Assembly (NCBI GenBank): GCA_965200615.1
Contig: OZ241377.1
Coordinates: forward strand, 1,736,001-1,800,000
DNA length: 64,000 nt
Origin: Bin5 sp965200615
GTDB lineage: Bacteria > Chloroflexota > Anaerolineae > Caldilineales > Caldilineaceae
Reading direction: 5' to 3'
Part shown: one piece after another, positions 6,731-16,581 of the stretch
Layout of the letters: the number at the start of each line of letters is the position of its first letter
Position numbering within the stretch: position 1 is the first letter of the stretch
Translations under genes and position numbers: made by a program
The notes under the pieces: generated by a model
Told to the model about the DNA's origin: nothing
What the model saw: only the letters and a program-made list of their open reading frames with translations
Database searches by the model: none

Positions 6731-9700
6731 ATGGCAACCACCAATCGAGAACGCGTCGGCCTCGCGCTGGAACTCCTCAAGAGCGGTCTGGGACCCTACG
6801 TCTCGCGCGAGTTTATCGCCCGCCACAAGGGGCAGGCCAAAGCAGAGCTGGAGCGCATCTTCGACAGACCCCATGACCAGAGACGCATCTTCTCTCACAA
6901 CGAGCCGACCAAGCCGTTCCATCACATGGATGTCACCGACCTGCTGCGCGTTATGTGGGTGTCGTGGCATGACGTCTTTTCTTTGACGCTCGGACGCATG
7001 GAACGCAGTCTGGTGAGCGAACTGCGGGAGTATCGCAACGCATGGGCGCACCAGGAACCGTTCTCCGGTGATGATACGATCCGCATGCTGGACTCCGCTC
7101 AGCGGCTGTTAACTGCCGTTTCCTCCAGGCAGGCGTCCCAAGTCGAAAAGATGAAGAGTGAATTGCAACGCCTGCGCTTTGACGAACAGGCCCGCAGCCA
7201 GCGCCGCCGCGCCGCGGCCCCCATCACCGCGGCGGCCCCCAGCGGCCTCCCCGCCTGGCGCGAGGTCGTCAACCCTCACCCCGACGTCGCCAGCGGCCAT
7301 TACCAGCAGGCCGAGTTCGCCGCCGACCTCTGGCAGGTGCACCTCGGCGAGGGCTCCCCCGAATACCGCAACCCGACCGAATTCTTCCGCCGCACCTACC
7401 TGACCCAAAGCCTGAGCGGCCTCCTCGCAAATGGACTGCGCCGCCTCAGCGGCCAGGGCGGCGAGCCCGTCGTGCAGCTGCAGACCAACTTCGGCGGCGG
7501 CAAGACCCACTCCATGCTCGCCCTCTATCATCTCTTCTCCGGCGCGCAGCCCGGCGAGTTGGACGGTATCGACGACATCATGCCAACCGCCGATGTGACC
7601 GACATGCCGTGGGTCAACCGCGTCGTGCTCGTCGGCAACCGCATCTCCCCCGGCAACCCCGTCACCAAGGAGGACGGCACCGAGGTGCGTACGCTCTGGG
7701 GCGAGCTTGCCTGGCAACTGGGCCACGCCTCAGGCGGTCTGGAGGAGGCCCGCGCCGCGTTCGAACGCGTGCGCGCCGACGACGAAAACGCCACCAATCC
7801 CGGCGACGCCCTCCGCCAACTGCTCACCGACTACGGCCCCGCTCTCATCCTCATCGACGAATGGGTCGCCTACGCCCGCCAGCTGCATGATGAAAGCGAC
7901 CTGCCCGCCGGCTCCTTTGAGACCCAGTTTACCTTTGCCCAGGCCCTCTCCGAGTCGGCCAAACTGCCGCCTGACTGCCTCCTCGTCATCAGCCTGCCCG
8001 CCTCCGACCGGCCCAGCGGCCCCGTCGAAACCGACGATATCGAGGTCGGCGGCCTGCGCGGGCGCGAGGCCCTGGCCCGGCTGGGCAACGTGATCGGCCG
8101 CGTCGACTCCTCCTGGCGTCCCGCCAGCGCCGATGAGAGCTTCGAGATCGTGCGCCGCCGCCTCTTCCAGCAGATTTCTGGCGACAGCTTCACCACCCGC
8201 GACAACGTAGCCCGCGCCTACCTTGACCTTTACCGCTCCAAAGCAGAGGAGTTTCCTGCCGAGGCCAGGGAAGCGGACTACGAAAAGCGCATGCGCGAGG
8301 CCTACCCGATCCATCCCGAGGTCTTCGAACGCCTCTATTCCGACTGGTCCACCCTGCCCAACTTCCAGCGCACACGCGGCGTGCTGCGCCTCATGGCCGC
8401 CGCAATCCATACCTTGTGGGAGTCCGGCGATCGCAACCCGCTCATCATGCCCGCCAGCATCCCGCTGGACGACGGCCGCGTGCAGTTCGAGATGACCCGT
8501 TACCTGCCCGCCAACTGGACCCCCGTCATCGAGCGCGACATCGACGGCGCCGGCTCGCGGCCTGTGCATCTTGACGGGGTCTTCTCCAATCTCGGCCGCC
8601 ACAACGCCTGCCGTCGCGTGGCCCGCGCCGTTTTTCTCGGCTCCGCGCCCACGCCTGCCGCCGCCAACCAGGGCCTGGACGAACGACGCGTCAAGCTTGG
8701 TTGCGCCATGCCGGGCGAAAGCGTCTCCGACTTCGGCGACGCCCTGCGACGGCTGGCCGACAGCGCCACCTACCTCTACCGTGACGGTACCCGTTACTGG
8801 TATTCGACCCAGCCCACCGTGAGCAATCTGGCCGCCGACCGCGCCGAAGAGCTGCGCCGCGACCCTCACAAGGTGGAGCGCGAAATCGAAAGGCGGCTAA
8901 GAGAAGAACTGAAGACGAGGGGCGAATTCAAGCGCATTCACATCTTCCCCGATTCCGGGCAGGACGTCCAGGATGATATGGATGTAGGGCTGGTCGCGCT
9001 CGGTGTCCAGGCTACCCACACCAGAGGCATCGAGACCAGCCCGGCCCTGGTCGCGGCCAGCGGCATCCTCGAGTCCAGGGGCACAGTCCCCCGCCTCTTC
9101 CGCAACGCGCTCCTCTTTCTGGCTGCCGACGAAGCGCGGCGCCAGGACCTCGACGAGGCGGTCAGGCGCTACCTGGCCTGGCGCTCGATTCTCGAAGACC
9201 GCGAGTCGCTCGACCTGCCGCCGCACCAGGTGCGCCAGGCGGAACAGCAGGCCGAATCGGCTGACGGCACCGTCAACGCCCGCGTCGGCGAAACCTTCCA
9301 ATGGCTGCTGGTACCGAGCCAAACGACGCCCCAACTGCCTGTGGCGTGGCAGAAAATCCGCCTGCGCGGTTCAGACCCCCTGGCGCAGCAGGCCAGCCGC
9401 CGCCTGCTCAACGATGAGATGCTCGTTACCTCCATGGCCGGCACGCGTCTTCGCATGGAGCTGGACCGCGTGCCCCTGTGGCGCGGGGATCACGTTGCCG
9501 TGCGCCAGCTGGTGGACGACTTCGCCCGCTACGTCTACCTGCCGCGCCTGCAGCAGCCAGACGTCCTGATCGGCGCCATCATCGATGGCGTGTCGCTGTT
9601 GACCTGGACACAGGACTCATTTGCCTTTGGCGACGGGTACGACGAAGACAAGGAACGCTATCCCGGCCTACGCGCCGGGCAGGGTCTGGTCATCAATGAG

Positions 9701-10102
9701 ACCTCTGGCGGTCTGCTGGTCAAGCCGGACGTTGCACAGCAGCAAATGGCCGCAGAGACGGTTGTTGATCCACCGCCTCCGGGCCCCGACCCTGATGATG
9801 TGACAGATCCCGACCCAAAGCCGGATCTTCCTCCGATAACTCCGCCGCTACCACCCCCTCCGGCCAAAGCCAAGCGCTACCACGGCTCCGTAACGCTGGA
9901 CCCAACACGCGCCGGGCGCGACGCCAGCCAGATCGCCGATGAGGTGATCTCACACCTGTCAGCGCTGGCCGGCGCAGAAGTGCGGCTGACGCTGGAAATC
10001 GAGGCTGATTTTCCTGACGGCGCGCCGGATGATGTCATGCGGGTGGTTAACGAGAACAGCCGGACGTTGAAGTTCAGCGACAGCGGTTTCGAAAAAGAGT
10101 AA
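6731..10102 (+). CDS. DUF499 ATPase with N-terminal Swt1-like HEPN domain (COG1483-like)
   Basis: 1123 aa. Residues 1-130 form a HEPN domain with R102-NAWA-H107, the R-x4-H active-site pattern of HEPN ribonucleases. A charged linker follows. The DUF499 P-loop ATPase core has Walker A TNFGGGKTHS at 252-261 and Walker B LILIDEW with D376/E377. The end is a Pro-rich linker (from about 1010) and a short C-terminal domain. DUF499 is the usual neighbour of DUF1156 methyltransferases. The C-terminal domain and linker resemble other members of the family as I know it. The N-terminal segment up to about 7150 is less GC-rich than the rest. This is probably the motor and, through its HEPN domain, perhaps an RNA-cleaving effector of the system. 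Confidence 0.85.
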   Translation: MATTNRERVGLALELLKSGLGPYVSREFIARHKGQAKAELERIFDRPHDQRRIFSHNEPTKPFHHMDVTDLLRVMWVSWHDVFSLTLGRMERSLVSELREYRNAWAHQEPFSGDDTIRMLDSAQRLLTAVSSRQASQVEKMKSELQRLRFDEQARSQRRRAAAPITAAAPSGLPAWREVVNPHPDVASGHYQQAEFAADLWQVHLGEGSPEYRNPTEFFRRTYLTQSLSGLLANGLRRLSGQGGEPVVQLQTNFGGGKTHSMLALYHLFSGAQPGELDGIDDIMPTADVTDMPWVNRVVLVGNRISPGNPVTKEDGTEVRTLWGELAWQLGHASGGLEEARAAFERVRADDENATNPGDALRQLLTDYGPALILIDEWVAYARQLHDESDLPAGSFETQFTFAQALSESAKLPPDCLLVISLPASDRPSGPVETDDIEVGGLRGREALARLGNVIGRVDSSWRPASADESFEIVRRRLFQQISGDSFTTRDNVARAYLDLYRSKAEEFPAEAREADYEKRMREAYPIHPEVFERLYSDWSTLPNFQRTRGVLRLMAAAIHTLWESGDRNPLIMPASIPLDDGRVQFEMTRYLPANWTPVIERDIDGAGSRPVHLDGVFSNLGRHNACRRVARAVFLGSAPTPAAANQGLDERRVKLGCAMPGESVSDFGDALRRLADSATYLYRDGTRYWYSTQPTVSNLAADRAEELRRDPHKVEREIERRLREELKTRGEFKRIHIFPDSGQDVQDDMDVGLVALGVQATHTRGIETSPALVAASGILESRGTVPRLFRNALLFLAADEARRQDLDEAVRRYLAWRSILEDRESLDLPPHQVRQAEQQAESADGTVNARVGETFQWLLVPSQTTPQLPVAWQKIRLRGSDPLAQQASRRLLNDEMLVTSMAGTRLRMELDRVPLWRGDHVAVRQLVDDFARYVYLPRLQQPDVLIGAIIDGVSLLTWTQDSFAFGDGYDEDKERYPGLRAGQGLVINETSGGLLVKPDVAQQQMAAETVVDPPPPGPDPDDVTDPDPKPDLPPITPPLPPPPAKAKRYHGSVTLDPTRAGRDASQIADEVISHLSALAGAEVRLTLEIEADFPDGAPDDVMRVVNENSRTLKFSDSGFEKE

Positions 10103-10112
10103 GCGCGCCAAA

Positions 10113-11075
10113 ATGAAAGCCCCCCACCTCGCCTGGACCACCCTATCCGTCAACGTAATCGTCATCCTCCAGGGCGCCCTCGTCAGGGCCACCGGCTCCG
10201 GCGCCGGCTGCGGTCGCGACTGGCCGCGCTGCCAGGGCGAAATCCTCCCCCTGGACCACGGACTGGCCACCTGGATGGAATTCTCCCACCGGGCCCTGTC
10301 CGGTGTGGCCCTCATAATGGGCATATGGCTGCTCGTCAAAGCCGTGCGCCTCCGCCATGACCTGCCCGGATTCCTGCCTTTCGCCATAGCTTCCGCCGTT
10401 TTCCTGCTGATCGAAGCCCTCATCGGCGCCGTCACCGTCCTCACAGGACTTACCGGCGATAACGTCTCTGTCGCCCGCGGCCTCCTCGTCGCATTCCACC
10501 TGCTCAACTCCCTGTTCCTCGTCGGCGCCCTGGCGCTCACCACTGTATATGCCTATCCCGGGCACACCTGGCCCCCCGCCTGGACAGGTCAGACCGGGCT
10601 CAAGATTCTGTTTGGTGTCGGTATGCTGGGGATGATGTTTCTTATGTTTTCAGGCGGCATCTCCGCCATGGGCAACACCATGTTTCCGCCCGAATCCCTG
10701 CAAGAGGGACTGAGGGAGGATTTCAGCGCCGCTTCCCATCCGCTCATTCGCCTGCGGATACTGCATCCGTTTCTCGGAATTGGCGTCGGCGCCTACCTTT
10801 GGGTAAGCTACGCTGTAACCGGCTGGTTCAAACGCGCGCCGCAGGCGCGGCGTTTCCGCAAAGCGCTGCTGCTGGTCTATGTTGTACAACTGCTCGTGGG
10901 GACAGTGAACCTGACGCTGCTGGGCCCGATTCCGCTCCAGATTCTCCACCTTGCCCTGGCCGTAGCCGCCTTTGCTCTCTGGTCCGTCGTCGGCTGGCTG
11001 ACGCTCAGCGCGCCCCGCGCCGGCAGCTTCGCGCCATCCATGCCCTGGCAAACAGAAGAGATCCGGCCACTGTGA
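10113..11075 (+). CDS. ctaA: heme A synthase (COX15/CtaA family)
   Basis: 320 aa integral membrane protein with about eight hydrophobic segments. The four conserved His positions of the family are visible in EFSHRALSG, AFHLLNS, ILHPFLGI and ILHLALA. The cytoplasmic motif RATGSGAGCGRDWPRCQG carries the Cys pair of this branch. The enzyme oxidises the C8 methyl of heme O to make heme A for aa3-type cytochrome oxidase. Its stop overlaps the GTG start of ctaB. It follows the defence island by only ten bases, which marks the island's right boundary. Confidence 0.92.
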   Translation: MKAPHLAWTTLSVNVIVILQGALVRATGSGAGCGRDWPRCQGEILPLDHGLATWMEFSHRALSGVALIMGIWLLVKAVRLRHDLPGFLPFAIASAVFLLIEALIGAVTVLTGLTGDNVSVARGLLVAFHLLNSLFLVGALALTTVYAYPGHTWPPAWTGQTGLKILFGVGMLGMMFLMFSGGISAMGNTMFPPESLQEGLREDFSAASHPLIRLRILHPFLGIGVGAYLWVSYAVTGWFKRAPQARRFRKALLLVYVVQLLVGTVNLTLLGPIPLQILHLALAVAAFALWSVVGWLTLSAPRAGSFAPSMPWQTEEIRPL

Positions 11076-11690
11076 TCAACACCGCTTCCCGCCTGCCCGC
11101 CGCCACCTGGCGCGACTACCTGACGCTGACCAAACCCAAAGTCATCTCTCTGCCGCTCTTCACAGCGATCTGCCCCATGTTCATCGCCGCCCGCGGCCTT
11201 CCGCCCTGGCTGCCCCTCCTCGGAGTTCTGGTTGGCGGATACATGGCCACCAGCGGCGCCGGCGTCTTCAATATGGCACTGGACCGGGATATAGACGGAC
11301 AGATGCGCCGTACCGCCAAACGACCACTCGTGACCGGCGTCATCAGCGTGCGCAACGCCATCATTTTCGGGCTTCTGCTCAGCGTCGGCTCCTTCCTCGT
11401 CCTCTGGCTGACAGCCAACCTGCTGACCGCTCTGCTGGCCTGGTTCGGCCTGTTCTACTACGTGATTCGTCTATACCGCCTGGCTCAAGCGCACCACCTG
11501 GCAGAACATCGTCATCGGCGGCGCCGGATCCGTCATGCCCCTCTTGGGTTGGGCTGCCGTCACAAATGGACTGGACTGGATGGCCGGCCTGCTCTTCATT
11601 TTAGGCGGGCGCGCTAGCTTGACTGGCGAATCGTCACCGGGAACACTTTCACACTGTTGTTGGACTATAGCGGGCTTCAGGAGGAAGTAA
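11072..11690 (+). pseudogene. ctaB: protoheme IX farnesyltransferase (heme O synthase), frameshifted and truncated
   Basis: GTG start at 11072 overlapping ctaA. The N-terminal half is normal for CtaB: YLTLTKPKVISLPLFTA, then the prenyl-diphosphate motif NMALDRDIDGQMRRTAKRP. Near 11474-11478 the frame changes: the family sequence continues in another frame as AWLKRTTWQNIVIGGAGS, then LLGWAAVTNGLDW. After LLFIL, where CtaB should go on for over 100 residues, the sequence becomes unrelated and stops at 11690. So there is one indel and a lost C-terminal third. Unless another copy exists, heme O cannot be made from this locus, although ctaA beside it is intact. Confidence 0.85.
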
Positions 11691-11752
11691 GAGGAGCATG
11701 CGAAAGTTTGTGACTTCTGCCAACGACTTACTGAAGTTTATGTAGTGACTAA

Positions 11753-12226
11753 CTATTCAGTTCCCATTTCGGCTGTCTCTTCTGCGTTTTCGACCGGTTC
11801 GGGGCGCGGCAGGCGACGAATGTTTGAGCCATACACAAATACACCGGCCAAACCAACTAAATTCAAGCCGATGAGGCCGCCTCCTGCCCAATCATGACCG
11901 AGGGAAATGAGATAGATACCTCCAAGAATGACCATCGTTGACAAGACAAATCCGGCACCGAGACCGAGGTAACTTTGAGTAAAGTCTCCTCTGATGATCT
12001 TTCTCTCCATTTGGATTCTATGGTCCGCTTGCCTTTCCGCCATTGCCAGGATTCTCTCGGCAGAACCGGGAACTACGTCTTCGAACAATCGGAGAGCCCC
12101 CGGAGGAGGAAGCGGTCCAAGCCACGAAGCAGACTCGATCTTCATCTGAGACGATTCAGATGGTACGTCATCGCCCTGGCGTAGGGCAGGGTGTTCTGAG
12201 GGGAGGTCTTTATCCACGTCAGTCAT
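11753..12226 (-). CDS. DUF2335 membrane protein
   Basis: 157 aa. The DUF2335 core reads GPLPPPGALRLFEDVVPGS, followed by AERILAMAERQADHR. Two transmembrane helices come next (about 93-115 and 119-135) and a charged tail. The family is of unknown function and is often found on mobile or accessory DNA. Its start overlaps the end of the upstream minus-strand gene by eight bases, making a two-gene operon next to the broken ctaB, so this may be the DNA that replaced the ctaB 3' end. Confidence 0.75.
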   Translation of the reverse strand: MTDVDKDLPSEHPALRQGDDVPSESSQMKIESASWLGPLPPPGALRLFEDVVPGSAERILAMAERQADHRIQMERKIIRGDFTQSYLGLGAGFVLSTMVILGGIYLISLGHDWAGGGLIGLNLVGLAGVFVYGSNIRRLPRPEPVENAEETAEMGTE

Positions 12227-12458
12227 GGGTCAGGCTATCAATTGTGCCATGGGTTGAGTATGCGCCAATTGCTTCACCAATATCCTGGCCGACCGTGGTC
12301 CAGTCGCTCCTCATGGCGGCAATGTCCTTCTCATAGAGTGTGCTTGAAGGCCTGTAGTCGCAACGCAACGTGCCTCCCAGATCGAGGATTCTTGCCAGTC
12401 CACCGAGAAGAGATGGCTTTTCGAGCGAGTGGTATAGGGTATACCTATACTTGCTCAT
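12219..12458 (-). CDS. hypothetical protein upstream of DUF2335
   Basis: About 79 aa from the ATG at 12458, preceded by AAAAGGCAG; an in-frame start at 12494 is possible. It begins MSKYRYTLYHSLEKPSLLGG, then ARILDLGGTLRCDY, and ends with Asp- and Thr-rich residues. No family was recognised. Companions of DUF2335 proteins are often small soluble proteins, so a functional pair is plausible but unproven. Confidence 0.55.
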   Translation of the reverse strand: MSKYRYTLYHSLEKPSLLGGLARILDLGGTLRCDYRPSSTLYEKDIAAMRSDWTTVGQDIGEAIGAYSTHGTIDSLTHD

Positions 12459-12597
12459 CACGCTTCTGCCTTTTCTAGACTTGACTGAAAACATGGATAC
12501 TTTCCCGCTATCTCACTTTCCGCGGCATGGAGAACTAAACAACAATCCTTCACGACATGCAGAGGATACCATATCTAATCCGGCTCTGTAAGTAATC

Positions 12598-12930
12598 CTA
12601 ATCCTCCCAAACATACTCCTCCCGCACCGGCTGAAACACATCCAGAATCCGGCACCGCGTAATCGCCTTCCCCGAGTGCTCGGCCCCGCCCGGAATCGCG
12701 TATACATCCCCAGGCCCCAGCAGGCGCGTCTCCCCGCCGGTGATCCGGATCTCGAACTGGCCCTCAAACATATTTATTACCTGCTCGTGCGGATGCGAAT
12801 GCGCCGGCAGCGGCGACCCCTCCGCAACATCCCAGTACACAAATGTCATATTCTCGCTGTGAATAAACTTGCCCACAAACCCCGGGAACAGACCCCGCTC
12901 CTTCACCTCATCCAAACTATATATGGTCAT
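12598..12930 (-). CDS. cupin domain protein
   Basis: 110 aa single cupin barrel. Motif 1 is PAHSHPHEQVINMFEGQFE with metal-binding His/His/Glu, and motif 2 is YAIPGGAEHSGKA. Small cupins of this kind bind a metal and often act on sugars or organic acids, or as quality-control enzymes. It follows the Gfo/Idh/MocA and epimerase genes on the same strand, so it probably belongs to that catabolic unit. The substrate is unknown. Confidence 0.8.
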   Translation of the reverse strand: MTIYSLDEVKERGLFPGFVGKFIHSENMTFVYWDVAEGSPLPAHSHPHEQVINMFEGQFEIRITGGETRLLGPGDVYAIPGGAEHSGKAITRCRILDVFQPVREEYVWED

Positions 12931-12961
12931 CGTCCACTCCCATCAATGCTACGAATGATTC

Positions 12962-12989
12962 CCACTAACCCCTGGGTCCCTAGCCCCTG
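12962..12989 (-). repeat. degenerate heptamer repeat at the 3' end of the Gfo/Idh gene
   Basis: On the plus strand four 7-base units follow each other: CCACTAA CCCCTGG GTCCCTA GCCCCTG. The TAG stop of the Gfo/Idh gene (12980-12982) lies in the third. It is a variant of the heptamer found after other minus-strand genes here. Confidence 0.45.
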
Positions 12990-13936
12990 CCGTTCGCGCC
13001 CTCCAGCTGCGCCACCAGCGCCATCGAATGGATCGCATCCCGAATATCCGTCAGCGGCTTCTCGCCCTTGCGCACGCAGTCCACAATATGCTCGTGCATC
13101 GTCAGCACGCCGTCATACCGGTACGTATCCGCCTCAGCCACCCCGTCGATCTGCCAACCGCCCAGCGTGCGCGCCTCGTCATCCTCCGTGATCTCGATCT
13201 CATGCGGGATCTTGAAATAGCAGCCCACACCCGTCCCGTGCAGCTCCCCGCGCAGCACGCGGCCGCCCGAAGCCCGGTTCCCGTGGATAAAACCCGTCGC
13301 CCCGTTGTCGAAGCGCACCAGCCCCGTATAGCAGTTGCGGTAATCGCTGTCGAAATGGTCCTGGTAGGCCGTCACCTCCACCGGCTCCCCGCCCACCATA
13401 TAGCGCACCAGGTCCACCGCATGGCAGAGATCGTCCCAGTTCGTCGTCGTGAAACTGAACGCCTTCTCGCCCAGCAGCCGCTTGTGGAAGATGCCCACAG
13501 CCGTCGACACCGGCCCCAGCCGCGCCACCTGCCGCATCGCCTCCCGCGTCACCGCCGCATGCCGCCGCTGGAAACCCACCGCGCAGATCACGTCGTTCGC
13601 CACCGCCGCATCATGGATCTGCTGCACCTCATCCATGTTCATCCCCGGCGGCTTCTCGATAAATATGTTCTTGCCCGCGTTCAGACAGTCCAGCGCCGGC
13701 TGCAGCAGCCAGCGCTCGTGCATTACGCAGTAGACAAGGTCCGGGTCCACCTCATCCAACATGCGTCGGTGGTCGTCGTAGCGGTACTGGAAATCATACG
13801 CCACCGCCACCTCGTGCAGCCGCGCCTCGTCCAGCTCGCAGGCCGCCACCATCTCCACCTCCGGCAAGCGGTTCACGTTCGGATAATGCGCGTTCTGGCT
13901 GCGGGGCCCGGCCCCGATAAATGCGGTTCGAAGCAT
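12980..13936 (-). CDS. Gfo/Idh/MocA family oxidoreductase
   Basis: 318 aa NAD(P)-dependent dehydrogenase. The Rossmann opening is LRTAFIGAGPRSQNAHYPN and the family motif EKPPGMNMDE contains the Lys of the EKP signature. The C-terminal half is the typical mixed domain (SGGRVLRGELHGTG). Members oxidise sugars, inositols or related polyols. The ATG overlaps the TGA of the epimerase gene by one base, so translation is coupled. With the cupin downstream it forms a three-gene carbohydrate-type operon of unknown substrate. Confidence 0.88.
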   Translation of the reverse strand: MLRTAFIGAGPRSQNAHYPNVNRLPEVEMVAACELDEARLHEVAVAYDFQYRYDDHRRMLDEVDPDLVYCVMHERWLLQPALDCLNAGKNIFIEKPPGMNMDEVQQIHDAAVANDVICAVGFQRRHAAVTREAMRQVARLGPVSTAVGIFHKRLLGEKAFSFTTTNWDDLCHAVDLVRYMVGGEPVEVTAYQDHFDSDYRNCYTGLVRFDNGATGFIHGNRASGGRVLRGELHGTGVGCYFKIPHEIEITEDDEARTLGGWQIDGVAEADTYRYDGVLTMHEHIVDCVRKGEKPLTDIRDAIHSMALVAQLEGANGRG

Positions 13937-14955
13937 CAGGAAACTCCTTCCCAGTCGTAGTCAATGAAACCTTCATCCCGCACCAGCAGCGCCGTCTCGA
14001 TCATCGTCCGCAGGTCGCCCCTGGGCCGGAAATTGATCAAACTGCGTGCCTTCGTGTTGTCATGATCGTACTGGTAGCGCACCGGCGCCCGCACTTCCAG
14101 CGGCTCCACACCGCTCTCTTCGGCCAGGATCGCCGCCGCCTCCGGGAAGCTGAACGGCGCCGGCGCCCCGCAGTTGAACGACTCGTCCACCGCGCCCGGC
14201 TCCTCCACCGCGCACACCAGCATATGCGCGATATCGCGCGCATCGTTCGGCTGGTAGACCCATGGCCGTCCATCCAGGTCGCGCACGCTGCACGGCTGGT
14301 TCTCGTCCTCCGCCCGCGCCAGCACATCGTGCCACAGCTCAGTGCCGTCAGCCATGTACAGCTCGCCCAGCGGCGTGTTCTGGCCCCGTTCCAGCAGCCC
14401 TGCCACCGCGCCCACCGTAAACCGGCCCAGGATCGCATCGCCCGACTGCACATGGCTCGGCCGCACGATCGAGATGCGCAGCCCCGTCTCCCGCGCCGCC
14501 ATCTTCGTGAACTCCTCGCCGATCAGCTTGCCCAGCGAGTACTCGCCCATCGGCCGCTTCGGATGCCGCTCGTCCACCGGATGGTAGGCGCACGCGATCG
14601 TCTCGCCGTTGTTCGGGAAAACGCCCGAAGAGCTCGTATACACCAGCCGTTCCAGGCGGTCCGCATGCTTGCCGCACACCCGCGCAATCAGCCGGTCGAT
14701 CTGCATATTATTGTCGAACTGCGGCCCCACGATATTCGCCGTATGGATCACGGCGTCCACACCGGCCACCGCGCGCTCCACAAAGCCCTCATCCGTCAGA
14801 TCGCCCGCCGCCAGCTCTACATCCAGCCCCTCCAGCCGCTCCAGCGCCGGGTCGTCCGGCAGCGCCGTGCCCCGCACCTCGTGGTTGCGCTCCAACAGCT
14901 GCCGCGCCAGCCGGCAACCCACCTGTCCGGCAGCCCCTGCGACAAGAATCTTCAT
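13936..14955 (-). CDS. NAD-dependent epimerase/dehydratase (extended SDR)
   Basis: 339 aa from the ATG at 14955, which is preceded by AGAGGGGG; this start opens directly with the dinucleotide-binding MKILVAGAAGQVGCRLA. The family tyrosine-lysine pair is in GEYSLGKLIGEEF (Y-x3-K). The upstream Ser is near YTSSSGVFPN. Extended SDRs act on nucleotide sugars or free sugar acids. Immediately downstream lies the Gfo/Idh gene with overlapping stop and start. Confidence 0.87.
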   Translation of the reverse strand: MKILVAGAAGQVGCRLARQLLERNHEVRGTALPDDPALERLEGLDVELAAGDLTDEGFVERAVAGVDAVIHTANIVGPQFDNNMQIDRLIARVCGKHADRLERLVYTSSSGVFPNNGETIACAYHPVDERHPKRPMGEYSLGKLIGEEFTKMAARETGLRISIVRPSHVQSGDAILGRFTVGAVAGLLERGQNTPLGELYMADGTELWHDVLARAEDENQPCSVRDLDGRPWVYQPNDARDIAHMLVCAVEEPGAVDESFNCGAPAPFSFPEAAAILAEESGVEPLEVRAPVRYQYDHDNTKARSLINFRPRGDLRTMIETALLVRDEGFIDYDWEGVS

Positions 14956-15013
14956 ATAGCCCCCTCTCTGGATGCCACTGACACTGGGCTGGCAGCGAAT
15001 GCGTTCAATCCTC

Positions 15014-15030
15014 CCACTAACCACTGACCA

Positions 15031-15034
<4 letters not shown>
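15014..15034 (-). repeat. three tandem heptamers at the end of korB
   Basis: Plus strand CCACTAA CCACTGA CCACTAT; on the coding strand this reads TAGTGGTCAGTGGTTAGTGG. The korB stop codon TAG (15031-15033) is part of the repeat. It is the clearest copy of the window-wide heptamer. Confidence 0.7.
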
Positions 15035-16581
<1,547 letters not shown>

